A stretch of DNA of 64,000 bases from Streptomyces sp. NBC_00273 (lineage in GTDB: Bacteria; Actinomycetota; Actinomycetes; Streptomycetales; Streptomycetaceae). Every line of letters begins with the position of its first letter. The stretch's first letter is position 1. Of this stretch, positions 51,570 to 61,344 are shown piece after piece. The translations under genes and the position numbers were made by a program. The notes beneath the pieces are model-generated. The model saw only the letters and a list, made by a program, of their open reading frames with translations, did no database searches and had not been told where the DNA came from. Location of the stretch: contig NZ_CP108067.1 in assembly GCF_036178145.1 (NCBI RefSeq), forward strand, positions 2,728,001-2,792,000, given 5' to 3'.

Positions 51570-52388
51570 GTGACCAGAGCATGGCAGCGCGCACGCATCA
51601 TGATCACCGTCAAGACCTATCCCGAACTATCCACCCAGTATCGGGAGACGAGCTGCGTCGCCGGCATACGACTGGACCAGGGAGAACCACAGCACGTACG
51701 GCTCTTCCCGGTCCCCTTCCGATTACTGGCTGAGGAAGCACAGTTCGCCAAGTACTCGGTCGTCGAGGTCGACGTCCGGACGCATCAGGGCGACCGGCGC
51801 CCGGAGAGCCTGCGTCCGAATCTAGACACCCTCAAGGTGCTCGACCGGATACCGCCCTCCGACGGCTGGCGGCAGCGGTACGCACACGTGGAGCCGCTGG
51901 TCGCGCCCTCGCTGTGCGGCATCAAGCGGGACCAAGAGACGAACCGGACCTCGCTCGGCGTGTTCCGTCCGGCCAAGATCACGGGCTTCCGGCTCGCTCC
52001 CGCTGAGCCTTGGCCTGCCTCCAAAGCTGCCGTGGCCGATCAGATGGACCTTCTAGACCAGGACCTCCGCCGCCTGGAGTGGGTTCCCCTGGAGTTCCGC
52101 TACGCCTTCCGATGCTCGGACGACAACTGCCCCGGCCACGACATGGCGCTCAGAGACTGGGAGGCCAGCGAGTCCTACCGAAAGTTCTTGCGCAAGTACG
52201 GTGAGGCCGACGTCCGCGAGAAACTGCGTGAGCGCTGGTACGAGCGACTGGTCACCCCGAAGCGCGCCGTACACCTCTTCGTCGGCAACATCGCCGCCCA
52301 TCCCAGGACCTTCATGCTGCTCGGCCTCTTCTACCCCGAACGCTCGGTGGTGGCGGGCGGAATCCAGGAGGGCTTGTTCTCTCTGTGA
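51570..52388 (+). CDS. Uncharacterised partner of the HTH-DUF488 gene
   Basis: The 272-aa protein contains TYPELSTQYRETSCVAGIRL, HVRLFPVPFRLLAEE, VDVRTHQGDRRPESLRP and a C-terminal FRCSDDNCPGHDMAL with two Cys and a His. The rest has a KRAVHLFVGNIAAHPRTFML segment. The neighbourhood, 86 bp after a DUF488 gene and between two defence systems, suggests a two-gene defence or stress module. I recognise no enzymatic motif. It has a TTA codon at 51723. A CxxxxC-x-x-H pair may bind zinc. Confidence 0.65.
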   Translation: MTRAWQRARIMITVKTYPELSTQYRETSCVAGIRLDQGEPQHVRLFPVPFRLLAEEAQFAKYSVVEVDVRTHQGDRRPESLRPNLDTLKVLDRIPPSDGWRQRYAHVEPLVAPSLCGIKRDQETNRTSLGVFRPAKITGFRLAPAEPWPASKAAVADQMDLLDQDLRRLEWVPLEFRYAFRCSDDNCPGHDMALRDWEASESYRKFLRKYGEADVREKLRERWYERLVTPKRAVHLFVGNIAAHPRTFMLLGLFYPERSVVAGGIQEGLFSL

Positions 52389-52677
52389 ACGAGCCGTCGC
52401 ACCCAACCGCGAGCACCGCCGGGCAGACTGCGGCCGCCTGCTCCTACCCCGCTACCACTACGTCGCGTAGCCTGTCCTGACGCGCGGATCACGGTCCCGA
52501 CCAGCGGCGATCCTCCTTCCGAGGCAGCCTCCGCTGGGGAGAATGAAGGCTCGTTGGGGAGCGGCTGGGGAGAATCGACCGCGTCAAAGGGCAGCATGGC
52601 GAAACAGCCCGAAAGACGGGTCGGTGCAGATCAGAGGGTATCTACAGCCGGTTTCCGCAGGTCAGCCGCGCGCGGGC

Positions 52678-52773
52678 GACGACTTCAAGAAGATCTTCTC
52701 GTGGGCCGCCGTCCTCTTCGCCGCCCACCCTCGTCGGCGCGGTCTGCGGCTGGGCTTCAAGGACATGGCGGCG
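52678..52773 (+). pseudogene. corA: CorA remnant, frameshifted
   Basis: DDFKKIFSWAAVLFA in one frame is followed in the next by PTLVGAVCGW, then GFKDM. This is the CorA sequence KISSWAAILFAPTLVGTTYG and then MNF...M (compare 21992-22195) with two single-base shifts. Confidence 0.75.
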
Positions 52774-52834
52774 GCGGAGGGAAGATCGTCGAATTCCACG
52801 CAAGGGGCCCGTATCACTGCGTAACCTCGACGGC

Positions 52835-54457
52835 ATGGGGGCACCTGCACAGCAGTCATTACCGGAAGCCCAACGTGACGACACGTGGCAACGGCTGAAC
52901 GCCTACGCGTACCTCAGTGCGCCGGAGCGGCTGGAGTACGTCGCCGTGATGCGGGTCTTCTGCAGTACGCTCCTCGCCGACCTCGCCGTGCCGGACGTAC
53001 TGGCGAAACTGGCGGAGTCCGGTGGGCCGACGGTCGCGTTGGACGCCGAGACGCTCACCGCCCGGCTCGAACGGCTGGTGCACTGGGGCGCCTTGCTGCG
53101 GAGCAGTCACTCCGTGAAGGCGTCGAGCATCACCGAGTACCAGCGGTCCAGGTCCCGCTACCAGTTGTCGAAGCTGGGCGAGCGGATCCAGCGGGACGCC
53201 GACGAGGTCCTCGCCGGGGCGGACGCGGCACGCGAAGTCAGCAGTGAGCTGCTGGCGCTGGTCGAGCGCGGACTGCGCGAACTGAACGACGTGGTCCAAC
53301 GGCCCGGAGGGGTGGAGCCGCAGGACGCGCTGGAACGCGTCAGCACGCTGTTCGTCCAGTTCACCGAGTTCGCCGACTCCGTGCGGGACTTCTACGCCTA
53401 CCTCGGACAGGTTCTGGCGCGCTACGACCTGGACAGCGCCGAGTACCAGGGCTTCAAGGAACTGCTGCTCGACTACGTCGAGGCGATCAGGGAGGACGTG
53501 GCCTTCCGCGCTCCCCGCATCGCATCGGTCCTCGACGTCCTGTGGCCGCACCTCCCCGGCCTCCTGGAACGCCTCGACGCCCACGCCCGCGGTCTGTCAG
53601 GGGTCCCGGGCACCGGCGGCCAGCCCGAGGTCCGGGTACAGCGCAGCCGGGGCCGGGAGAAGGCCGACTGGGAGGGACTGCGCGGCTGGTTCACCGATGT
53701 CGACGGGCAGGGCAGCCAGGTCGATCAGCTGCGTGACGCCACCCTGCGCGCGCTGCAGTCCTTGCTGACCAACGCCAAGCGGATGCTGCGCTCGGCCTCG
53801 GGGGAGCTGTCGCGGCGCAAGGACCTCCTGCGGCTCGCCCGATGGTTCGACGAGGCGGCTCCGGAGGATGCGCACGACATCGCGGTCGCTGCCTTCGGCC
53901 TCTACGGCGCCCGGCACCTGGGTGTTCCACCGGCTTCTGACGAGGCGGTTCCCGCCTACACCAGTTGGTGGAACGGCCCGGTGGTCGAGGTGCCGGTGGC
54001 GCTGCGCGAGCGGGGCAGTCGCGCGCAGCGGGGCCGGGCGTCGGCCATGGAGGACCACTCGGCGCAGAAGCGGCGCCTTCAGGAAGACGCCCGTGCACAG
54101 GCCGAGTCCAGAAGGGCGGCCGCGGACGAGCTGCGCAGCGCGGCCGGTCGCTTCGCCGACGTACGCCTCACCTCCGCGGGCCTCGGTCTGCTGCTGGAAC
54201 TGCTGGCGACCGCGCTGGGGAACGCCCGGCTGCGGCGCACGGGAGCGGGAGACCTGGACGGGGCGGCGCAGGAGTTCGGCCTGGAGTCCGCGCAGAGCGC
54301 GGACGCCGAGCTCGGGATCCGACTCACCGTACGTCGTTCCTCGGGCGCGAGGACGGTGCTGCACTCCGCCGACGGCGACCTCGTGCTGGACGACCTGGAG
54401 CTGGAGATCGGACGCACGGCCGAAGCCGAGGTCGAAGCCGAGGGGAGCGTGTCGTGA
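52835..54457 (+). CDS. jetA: Wadjet type II protein JetA (TIGR02677-like)
   Basis: The 540-aa protein begins with a winged-helix region (NAYAYLSAPERLEYVAVMRV) and runs mostly helical. LVHWGALLRSSHSVKASSIT and RLARWFDEAAPEDAHDIAVA are the recognisable TIGR02677 blocks. It would be the kleisin-like subunit that bridges the SMC heads in this SMC-family anti-plasmid complex. The gene is followed by jetB with a 4-bp overlap, and the four-gene order is the defining feature of Wadjet type II. The start is the ATG preceded by GACGGC; 52835 is the longest reading. Confidence 0.85.
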   Translation: MGAPAQQSLPEAQRDDTWQRLNAYAYLSAPERLEYVAVMRVFCSTLLADLAVPDVLAKLAESGGPTVALDAETLTARLERLVHWGALLRSSHSVKASSITEYQRSRSRYQLSKLGERIQRDADEVLAGADAAREVSSELLALVERGLRELNDVVQRPGGVEPQDALERVSTLFVQFTEFADSVRDFYAYLGQVLARYDLDSAEYQGFKELLLDYVEAIREDVAFRAPRIASVLDVLWPHLPGLLERLDAHARGLSGVPGTGGQPEVRVQRSRGREKADWEGLRGWFTDVDGQGSQVDQLRDATLRALQSLLTNAKRMLRSASGELSRRKDLLRLARWFDEAAPEDAHDIAVAAFGLYGARHLGVPPASDEAVPAYTSWWNGPVVEVPVALRERGSRAQRGRASAMEDHSAQKRRLQEDARAQAESRRAAADELRSAAGRFADVRLTSAGLGLLLELLATALGNARLRRTGAGDLDGAAQEFGLESAQSADAELGIRLTVRRSSGARTVLHSADGDLVLDDLELEIGRTAEAEVEAEGSVS

Positions 54458-55806
54458 CGCTCCCTTCGGCACACGACGTGGCCCTGGCCACCGAACGCCG
54501 CGCCGCGGGGCGGCTGCTCCTCGCCCACCCCCTGGTGACGTCGGTCGGCCCCCACGCGGACCTGTTCCCCCTGATCCGACGGCACGCCGAGTGGTTGGGC
54601 AAGCGGTTCCAGCAGGTGCTCGGCTACCGGCTGCTGGTCGACACCTCCTACGCCAGGCTGTTCAAGGCCGGGTTGGGCGCCGGCGCAGGGCACCGGCTGG
54701 AGCGGTCCACCGGTGCCGCCTTCACTCCGCGCACCTATTCCTTTCTCGCGCTCGCGCTTTCCGTGCTGGTGACGGCCCCGGAACAGATGCTGCTCTCCCA
54801 GCTGGTCGCCGACATCCGGGCCGCAGCGGCCGACGCGGGCATCAAGCTGGAGGAGACGGGCCGGGCCGTGGAGAAGCGGACCCTGATCGCCGCCCTTCGC
54901 CAGTTGCTCGACTGGGGGGTGCTGGCGGAGACCGAAGGCAGTGTGGGCTCGCTCGTGCAGGACGAAGGGGGCGAGGCCCTGATCACGGTGGACCGCGAGA
55001 TCGCCCGGATCATCGTCGCCGGTCCGCTCACGCAGAGCCTGGACGGGGCGGACCTGGTGAGGCGGGCTGCCGACCCCGGGTTCGGCGGTCCCCGCACCTA
55101 CGTGCGCCGGATGCTCGTGGAAACCCCCGTCGTGTACCTGGACGAGCTGACCGATGCCGAGCGGGACTGGCTGCGGACCAGGCAACGCCGCGAGGCCCAG
55201 GCGTTCTCCGAGCTCCTGGGCCTCGAGGCCGAGATCCGCGGTGAGGGCGTGGCGCTGGTGGACCCCGAGGAGGAGCTCACGGACGTGCACCTGCCCGGCA
55301 CCGGAACCGTCGCCCAGGCCTCGCTCCTCCTGGTGGAGCGCCTCGTGGAACGGCTGCGGCCCGCCGAGCCGGGGCACCCGGCAACGGGAGGGCGGCTCGT
55401 CATCGGGGTCGCCGTTCCGGACGGCCTGGTGGACGAGCTGCTGGCCGAGCTCATCACGGAGTACGGGCAGCGCGGCACCTGGCAGCGCAACTACCTGGAG
55501 GACCCCTCGTCGCTGCGGAAGGCGGTTCTGGACCTGCTGGGCCGGATGCGGATGGTGGCTCCCGCCGGCCCGCTCCGTTCCACGGGTCAGGGGCTGCCCG
55601 AGGGGTACGCGGACACGGTCCCGGAGGGCCGCTCCGTCACCGACGTGCTGGGCGCCCGCGCCGCTGCCACCGACACCGCCACCGCCACCACCGCCACCCA
55701 CTGGGTACTCCTCGCCGCCGCTGCGCGCTACGCCACCCACGTCACCGAACGCCGGCCCGCCGGAGCGACACCCGGCATCGACATACAGCAGGAGCTGCCG
55801 CTATGA
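54454..55806 (+). CDS. jetB: Wadjet type II protein JetB (TIGR02678-like)
   Basis: This 450-aa protein starts at a GTG overlapping the jetA stop. It has two helical, winged-helix-like domains (ALSVLVTAPEQMLLSQLVAD, LIAALRQLLDWGVLAETEGS) and an acidic mid segment (LGLEAEIRGEGVALVDPEEE). It corresponds to the KITE-like subunit that clamps the SMC-kleisin complex. The Ala/Thr-rich stretch before the last 50 residues (TDTATATTATHWVLLAAAA) is unusual but in frame. The gene is coupled on both sides. Confidence 0.86.
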   Translation: MTLPSAHDVALATERRAAGRLLLAHPLVTSVGPHADLFPLIRRHAEWLGKRFQQVLGYRLLVDTSYARLFKAGLGAGAGHRLERSTGAAFTPRTYSFLALALSVLVTAPEQMLLSQLVADIRAAAADAGIKLEETGRAVEKRTLIAALRQLLDWGVLAETEGSVGSLVQDEGGEALITVDREIARIIVAGPLTQSLDGADLVRRAADPGFGGPRTYVRRMLVETPVVYLDELTDAERDWLRTRQRREAQAFSELLGLEAEIRGEGVALVDPEEELTDVHLPGTGTVAQASLLLVERLVERLRPAEPGHPATGGRLVIGVAVPDGLVDELLAELITEYGQRGTWQRNYLEDPSSLRKAVLDLLGRMRMVAPAGPLRSTGQGLPEGYADTVPEGRSVTDVLGARAAATDTATATTATHWVLLAAAARYATHVTERRPAGATPGIDIQQELPL

Positions 55807-58800
55807 CCCCGGGCGCGAACGGCACCATCCCCCTTCAGCGGTCCGCCACCGCGACCGGCACGCGCTTTCGCCTGCACCGCGCGGGCATCCTCAACGTCTG
55901 GCAGTACGACGAGCAGGAGTTCGACTTCGGCGAGGGACGGCTGCTGCTGCGCGGCAAGAACGGGGCCGGCAAGTCGAAGGCCCTGGAGATGTTGCTCCCG
56001 TACCTGCTGGACGGCGACTCGCGCGCGCTGGACGCCACGGGTACGGGCCGAACGAGCCTGGTCTGGCTGATGCTGGACGGCTTCGAGCAGACGAACCGCC
56101 TCGGATACCTGTGGGTCGAGTTCCACATGAGGACGGACGACGGTGGTGACCGGTACCTCACCCTCGGGGCGGCCATCCGGGCTTCGAAGTCGACGAAGAA
56201 GGCCGTGCCGGTCTTCTTCGTCACCCCGCTGCGGGTCGGCGAGGACTTCCACCTGGTCGACGCGGGCAGGCCCCTGCCGGTCGACCGCCTCAAGGAGGTC
56301 GTCGGCGCGGAGAACGTCACGGACCGGTCCGTCCAGCACCGCTCGCGGGTCGCCCGCGAGCTGTTCGGCATCACCGACGCAACGCGGTACCGCAACCTCA
56401 CACAGCTCCTCCACCGGCTACGGCGTCCCACCGTCGGGGACCGGATCGAGTCCGGCGGACTCGCCTCCCTCCTGAGCGAGACGCTGCCGGGACTCGACGA
56501 CGACGTGGTGGAGAAGGTGGCGCGCAACCTCCACGACCTCGACGCCGTTCGGGAGGAGCTCGGCCGCTTGGAGCGCACCGACCGGGCCCTTCGCACCTTC
56601 CTGGGCGACTACCGCAGTTATCTGTCCGGAGTGCTGCTCAGGACCGCGAAGCAGGTCGACGGAGAACTGGACGCGCTGGCGCGGCGACGCCTGCAGGCCG
56701 GAGAGGCTGCGAAGAGGACGGGCGCCCTGAAGGCACGCGAAGCCGAGGCCGACGCACGGCTGCACGCGCTGCGCGAGGAGGAGCAGGCCGCCCGGACCGA
56801 ACTCGACGCCCTGCGTGCGAGTGGCGCGTACCGCAGTTTGGAAGAGCTGTCCGAGCGCCGGACCACGGTCGGCGCCCTGGGCACGGCGGCCGGCACGTCC
56901 TTCGCCGCGCTCGCCAAGGCGCACGACGCGGAAGAGGGTGCGGCAGACCGCCTGGCCGAGGGCATCGCGCATCTGGGCGAACGCCTCGGCGAACTGGGTA
57001 CGGATCACCGCGAGCTCGTGGTGCAGGCCGAGAAGGCGGGACTCCCCACCGGGCACCTGGGCGAGGCCGTCGGCCAACCCCGAACGGACGTGGCCGGAGC
57101 TTCCACGGCGGAACTCACGGGACCTGACGCAGACGTCCACGTCGTGCGCCACCAACGGGTGGTCGCCGTGGACACCGCGGCAGCGGAATCCGCCCTGCGG
57201 TCCTGGCAAGGACAGCTGGAGGACGCCGGCGCGGTGGTCAAGCACCGGACCCGCAGGGTCCAAGAGGTGGTCGGCCTGGTGGCACGGGTGGTGGAGGAAC
57301 GGGGGCGGGCCGCTGCTGCGGATGCCGAACACGAACGGCTCGAAGGGGAGGCGGAGGATGCCGCGGGCCGCCTCGAAGGCCATCGGGAGAGGGTGGTCGA
57401 GGAGAGCGGGGGCTATGTCCGTCAGGTGGAGGCTTGGCTGGAGCACGTACGGGCCGTGGCCGGCGCGGACTGCCCTCCGTTGGATCCCGTCCGCGCGACC
57501 CTCGCCCGTGAGACCTCGGTAGAGGCCCCCTTCGCGGAGCGCGTGCTGCCGCCCGACATCGACGGGCAGGCGGAGCGGGCCGCCCTGACGGTGCTGGAGC
57601 CGTACGGTGCGCAACTGACCCGGCAGCGCGACGTCCTCGCGCTGCGCGTCGCCCGGCTCACCGAGGAACGCGACCTCCTGACCGCGGAGCAGGAGGAGTG
57701 GGAGCGGCGAACCGATCCGGAGCCTCCGGTCCCCCACCACCGCTCCGCCGAACGCGGTCCGAGGACCGGAGCGCCCTTCTACCGGCTGGTGGACTTCGCT
57801 GACGAGCTGTCCCCCACCGACCGGGCGGGTCTGGAGGCAGCGCTCGAAGCGAGCGGGGTCCTGGACGCCTGGGTGACCTCGGACGGAACGCTCCTCGATC
57901 CCCTGACCCGCGACGTCCTGCTCCAGCCCGCGACCGTACTGCCGGACGGTTCGACGTTGGCCGCCGCACTGCGCCCCGCCGCCCCGTCGGACGGCGGCAT
58001 CGCCCCCGAACGGGTCCAGCACCTCCTGTCCGCCATCGCCCTCGCCCCGGCCCAGGACGCCGTCGCCACCAGTTCGGTGTACTACGACGGCAGCTGGCGC
58101 CTCGGTCCCCTCCGCGGCCACCATGCCAAGGCCGGTGCCGAATACGTGGGCGCCGCCGTCCGCGCCGAGACCCGACGCCGAAGGATCGCCGAACTGGAAG
58201 TCCGGCGGGCGGAAGCGGAGGAGTTGCTGTCCGACCACCGCGGACGACTCGACGGGCTCGACGCCCTCCGCCGGAACCTGGGGTCCGCGGAACGCGACTT
58301 CCCCCGGCCGCAGTCCCTCACCCGTGCCTGGCACGAGCTCGACTCAGGGGAGAGGGACCTGCGGACCGTGACCGCCAAGGCGACGAAGGCGGCACGCCGG
58401 GCCGAGGAGGCGCGCACCCTGGCCGTGGCGGCCCGGAGCGAAGCGGAGGCGACCGCGACGGCCCACGACCTCCCCACCGACGCCGACGCCCTGGAAGGCG
58501 TACGGATCGCCCTCGCCACCCTGCTCGGCGGCATCGGAGGCATGTGCCGGGCCATCCGGGGCGTCGCCGACGGGCTGGAGCGGCACCGGGCCGATCACAC
58601 CAGGTACGCACGGGCCCACCGCGACCGCCTGGAGGCAGCGGAAGGCTACGGCCTGCGACTCGGTGAACTGCGCAGGGCCCAGCAGGACCTGCGCACCCGT
58701 GAGGAAGCCATCGGCTCCTCCGAGGAGAAGATCCTCGCCCGCGAGGAAGAAGCCAAACAGCGCGTCTTCGCCGCCGCCCGGGCGCTGCCGGGAGCCCAAC

Positions 58801-60035
58801 GGGGGCACGACGACCTCCGCGACCAGAGGGTCCGCGCGGAGGAGGAGGAGAAGCGAAGTCGCGAACTGCTGCTGGACCAGCAGACGGCCGTCATCACCGC
58901 GGGAAGCACCCTGCGCGGTGCGATCGGTCGTCCGGAGGTGATCCGTGGCGCCGGGTTGGACCGTTCCTCCCTGCCCGCACTGCTGTTGGACGACCCCGGC
59001 GCGGACGTCCGCGACCGCATCCGGTCCCTGCGCGAGCTGGCCGATGCGGTGCGGGGCGGCCTCGACCTTTCGAGGAAGGAGGTCTCGGACAGCGCGCTCC
59101 TCAACGGGCACACGGCGCTGCGCGACCAGTTGGCCGGCGGGTACGACGCGCAACTCGAGGAACTCACCGGGATCAAGGTCTGCCGCCTGGTCGATGACCA
59201 CGGTCCGCACGACGTCGCCGTCGTCGGAGAACGCATTGCGGCTCGGGCCGCCGAGGCCCGCGGTCGACTCACCGAGCGCGAGAGCGAGGTGTTCCAACGC
59301 TTCCTCACCGGCGAACTCGGTGACCACCTCTCGACGCAGGTCGTCACCGCCGCCAACCTCGTCTCGACACTGAACGACACCCTCAAGACCGTACGGACCT
59401 CACACGGGCTCGGCGTGGAGCTGCAGTGGAAGCTGGACGAGGACGTCGACGCCGACGTACGGGCGGCCGTCGAACTGTTGCGCAGTCCGTCGATCCTGCG
59501 CACCCGTGAACAGGGCGAGCAGCTGCGCGAGGTGCTGCAGCGCCGGATCGAGGAAGCCCGCCGGACCGATCCGTCAGCCGGGTACGCCGCCCATCTGCGC
59601 AGCGCGCTGGACTACCGCGACTGGTTCCGCTTCTACACCTTCGTGGTCGAGGACGCCGTCCCCGGCCGCAAGCGCAAGCTCACCGGACGCACGGGACTCA
59701 GCCAGGGCGAACAGCGCGTGCTGTCCTACCTCGTGCTCTTCGCCGCGGCCGCCGCCCATTTCACCACCCTCGGTGAGTCAGCGCCGCACGCTCCCCGGCT
59801 GATCCTCCTGGACGACGCCTTCGCCAAGGTCGACGAACCCACCCACGGCCGGCTCGGCCGCATCCTCGTCGACCTCGACCTCGACTTCGTACTCACCAGC
59901 GAGAGGCTCATGGGCAATTGGCCCGAGGTGCCCTCCCTGCACATCTACGAGTGCCTCCGCGACCCGCACGCACGCGGGGTCGCCACCTTGCACTACACGT
60001 GGAACGGTCGGCATCGACGTCTGGTGTCCGTATGA
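55803..60035 (+). CDS. jetC: Wadjet type II SMC-like ATPase JetC (TIGR02680-like)
   Basis: The 1410-aa protein has Walker A GKNGAGKS at residues 51-58. A long coiled-coil (about residues 270-1100, broken by a hinge-like region near 560-760) follows. The signature GLSQGEQRVLSYLVLF and Walker B RLILLDDAFAKVDEPTHGR lie near the end. It is the MukB/SMC-type motor that extrudes DNA loops and detects small circular plasmids. It is coupled to jetB and jetD by 4-bp overlaps. Confidence 0.92.
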   Translation: MTPGANGTIPLQRSATATGTRFRLHRAGILNVWQYDEQEFDFGEGRLLLRGKNGAGKSKALEMLLPYLLDGDSRALDATGTGRTSLVWLMLDGFEQTNRLGYLWVEFHMRTDDGGDRYLTLGAAIRASKSTKKAVPVFFVTPLRVGEDFHLVDAGRPLPVDRLKEVVGAENVTDRSVQHRSRVARELFGITDATRYRNLTQLLHRLRRPTVGDRIESGGLASLLSETLPGLDDDVVEKVARNLHDLDAVREELGRLERTDRALRTFLGDYRSYLSGVLLRTAKQVDGELDALARRRLQAGEAAKRTGALKAREAEADARLHALREEEQAARTELDALRASGAYRSLEELSERRTTVGALGTAAGTSFAALAKAHDAEEGAADRLAEGIAHLGERLGELGTDHRELVVQAEKAGLPTGHLGEAVGQPRTDVAGASTAELTGPDADVHVVRHQRVVAVDTAAAESALRSWQGQLEDAGAVVKHRTRRVQEVVGLVARVVEERGRAAAADAEHERLEGEAEDAAGRLEGHRERVVEESGGYVRQVEAWLEHVRAVAGADCPPLDPVRATLARETSVEAPFAERVLPPDIDGQAERAALTVLEPYGAQLTRQRDVLALRVARLTEERDLLTAEQEEWERRTDPEPPVPHHRSAERGPRTGAPFYRLVDFADELSPTDRAGLEAALEASGVLDAWVTSDGTLLDPLTRDVLLQPATVLPDGSTLAAALRPAAPSDGGIAPERVQHLLSAIALAPAQDAVATSSVYYDGSWRLGPLRGHHAKAGAEYVGAAVRAETRRRRIAELEVRRAEAEELLSDHRGRLDGLDALRRNLGSAERDFPRPQSLTRAWHELDSGERDLRTVTAKATKAARRAEEARTLAVAARSEAEATATAHDLPTDADALEGVRIALATLLGGIGGMCRAIRGVADGLERHRADHTRYARAHRDRLEAAEGYGLRLGELRRAQQDLRTREEAIGSSEEKILAREEEAKQRVFAAARALPGAQRGHDDLRDQRVRAEEEEKRSRELLLDQQTAVITAGSTLRGAIGRPEVIRGAGLDRSSLPALLLDDPGADVRDRIRSLRELADAVRGGLDLSRKEVSDSALLNGHTALRDQLAGGYDAQLEELTGIKVCRLVDDHGPHDVAVVGERIAARAAEARGRLTERESEVFQRFLTGELGDHLSTQVVTAANLVSTLNDTLKTVRTSHGLGVELQWKLDEDVDADVRAAVELLRSPSILRTREQGEQLREVLQRRIEEARRTDPSAGYAAHLRSALDYRDWFRFYTFVVEDAVPGRKRKLTGRTGLSQGEQRVLSYLVLFAAAAAHFTTLGESAPHAPRLILLDDAFAKVDEPTHGRLGRILVDLDLDFVLTSERLMGNWPEVPSLHIYECLRDPHARGVATLHYTWNGRHRRLVSV

Positions 60036-61294
60036 GCCGGCTGCCCGCCGCCACGCGCGACTGGCTGGCCGGGCCCGGCCTCGTTCGGCTCTGGGAATCG
60101 GCGCGCAAGCGCCTGGAGAGCAATGGCCTCCGGGCCACCGGTTCGGTGCGGCTGTCCGGACTGGCGGTACAGGAGAGGAACGACCTGTCGCTGCTGCTCG
60201 GCAAGCCGCTGACGGGGGCCGTCGCGGCGGTGCGGCTCGACTCCCTCGACACCCGGCTGCGTTCCTCGGCCGCCGGCCTCGGTCTCCAGGACGTGCTCCA
60301 GGAACTCGGACCGGCTCTCACCGATCGCCGCGCCGCCCGGACGCAGGCCCTGGCGCAGCGCGATCAGGTGTGGTCCTCGCTCGCCTCGTCCCTGGAGGGT
60401 TGCCGACTCGCCGACGAGGACTGGGCCTGGCGGTGGCACGACGCGCTGCGCCGCACGGGCGTACCCCGCGGTGTGCCACCCGCAACGGCGGTCCGCACCC
60501 TCCAGCAGGCGGTCCAGGTCCTCGTCCTGCTCTTCGGTCCCGAGCGGGCCGACGCGTGGGGGCGGGGAGACCTCGCCGCCGAAGCAACCGGATCGGCCCA
60601 CGGCCTGGACGACGGGACCTGGCTGGCGCGCCTCGTCCAACGGGGCATCGCCCTCGCCCACGGCATCGAGCTCCCCGACGACGCGGCCGGACGCCGTGCC
60701 GTGTGGCGGCTCGCCTCCGTCACGCCGGACGAGGTCTCCAGCACGGTGCTCGCCTACGGCCTGCGCCCCGACGGCGGAAGCTGGCGGGAACGCTCCCTGT
60801 ACGAACGGGCGGTCCACCACGTGGAGACCCACCTCACCCTGCGCGACGTGCATGCCCTGCGGCTCTCGCTGCCGGCCGGCACGCTCATCCGCATCTGTGA
60901 GAACCCGCGCGTGGTGGAGGCCGCGGCCGACGCCGCCTGCGCACACCCCCTCGTGTGCACCTCGGGAAGTGCCGCGACCGTGGTCCTCGCCCTCCTCGAC
61001 GCCCTGGCCGCCACCGGCTGCCGCTTCGCCTACCACGGCGACTTCGACTGGCCGGGCATAGCCCTGGCCAACCGCATGGTCCACCGCTACGGCGCGGAGC
61101 CGTGGCGGATGGGCGCCGAGGACTACGAGCAGCTCGCCGCGCGCACCCGGGCCCGCAACGTCCCGCAGCACCCGCTCGCCGGCGCCCCGACCACCGCGGA
61201 CTGGGATCCGGGCCTCGCCCCCGCCATGACCGCGCTCGGCATGGCCCTCCACGAGGAAGTCACGCTCGACCTGCTCGTGGCGGACTTGGCCTGA
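60032..61294 (+). CDS. jetD: Wadjet type II nuclease JetD (TIGR02679-like)
   Basis: The 420-aa protein has a toprim-like metal site at the C-terminal third, CRFAYHGDFDWPGIALANRM, with the preceding LIRICENPRVVEAAADA that holds the conserved Glu. These are the signatures of JetD, which cleaves plasmid DNA after the SMC complex has trapped it. The N-terminal 250 residues are helical and bind the complex. The ATG overlaps the jetC stop. All four components are therefore present and intact. Confidence 0.88.
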   Translation: MSRLPAATRDWLAGPGLVRLWESARKRLESNGLRATGSVRLSGLAVQERNDLSLLLGKPLTGAVAAVRLDSLDTRLRSSAAGLGLQDVLQELGPALTDRRAARTQALAQRDQVWSSLASSLEGCRLADEDWAWRWHDALRRTGVPRGVPPATAVRTLQQAVQVLVLLFGPERADAWGRGDLAAEATGSAHGLDDGTWLARLVQRGIALAHGIELPDDAAGRRAVWRLASVTPDEVSSTVLAYGLRPDGGSWRERSLYERAVHHVETHLTLRDVHALRLSLPAGTLIRICENPRVVEAAADAACAHPLVCTSGSAATVVLALLDALAATGCRFAYHGDFDWPGIALANRMVHRYGAEPWRMGAEDYEQLAARTRARNVPQHPLAGAPTTADWDPGLAPAMTALGMALHEEVTLDLLVADLA

Positions 61295-61344
61295 GTCCTG
61301 CCGGACGCGTCACGTCGTGCCCGCGGCCGTGGTGTCCCGTCCGC

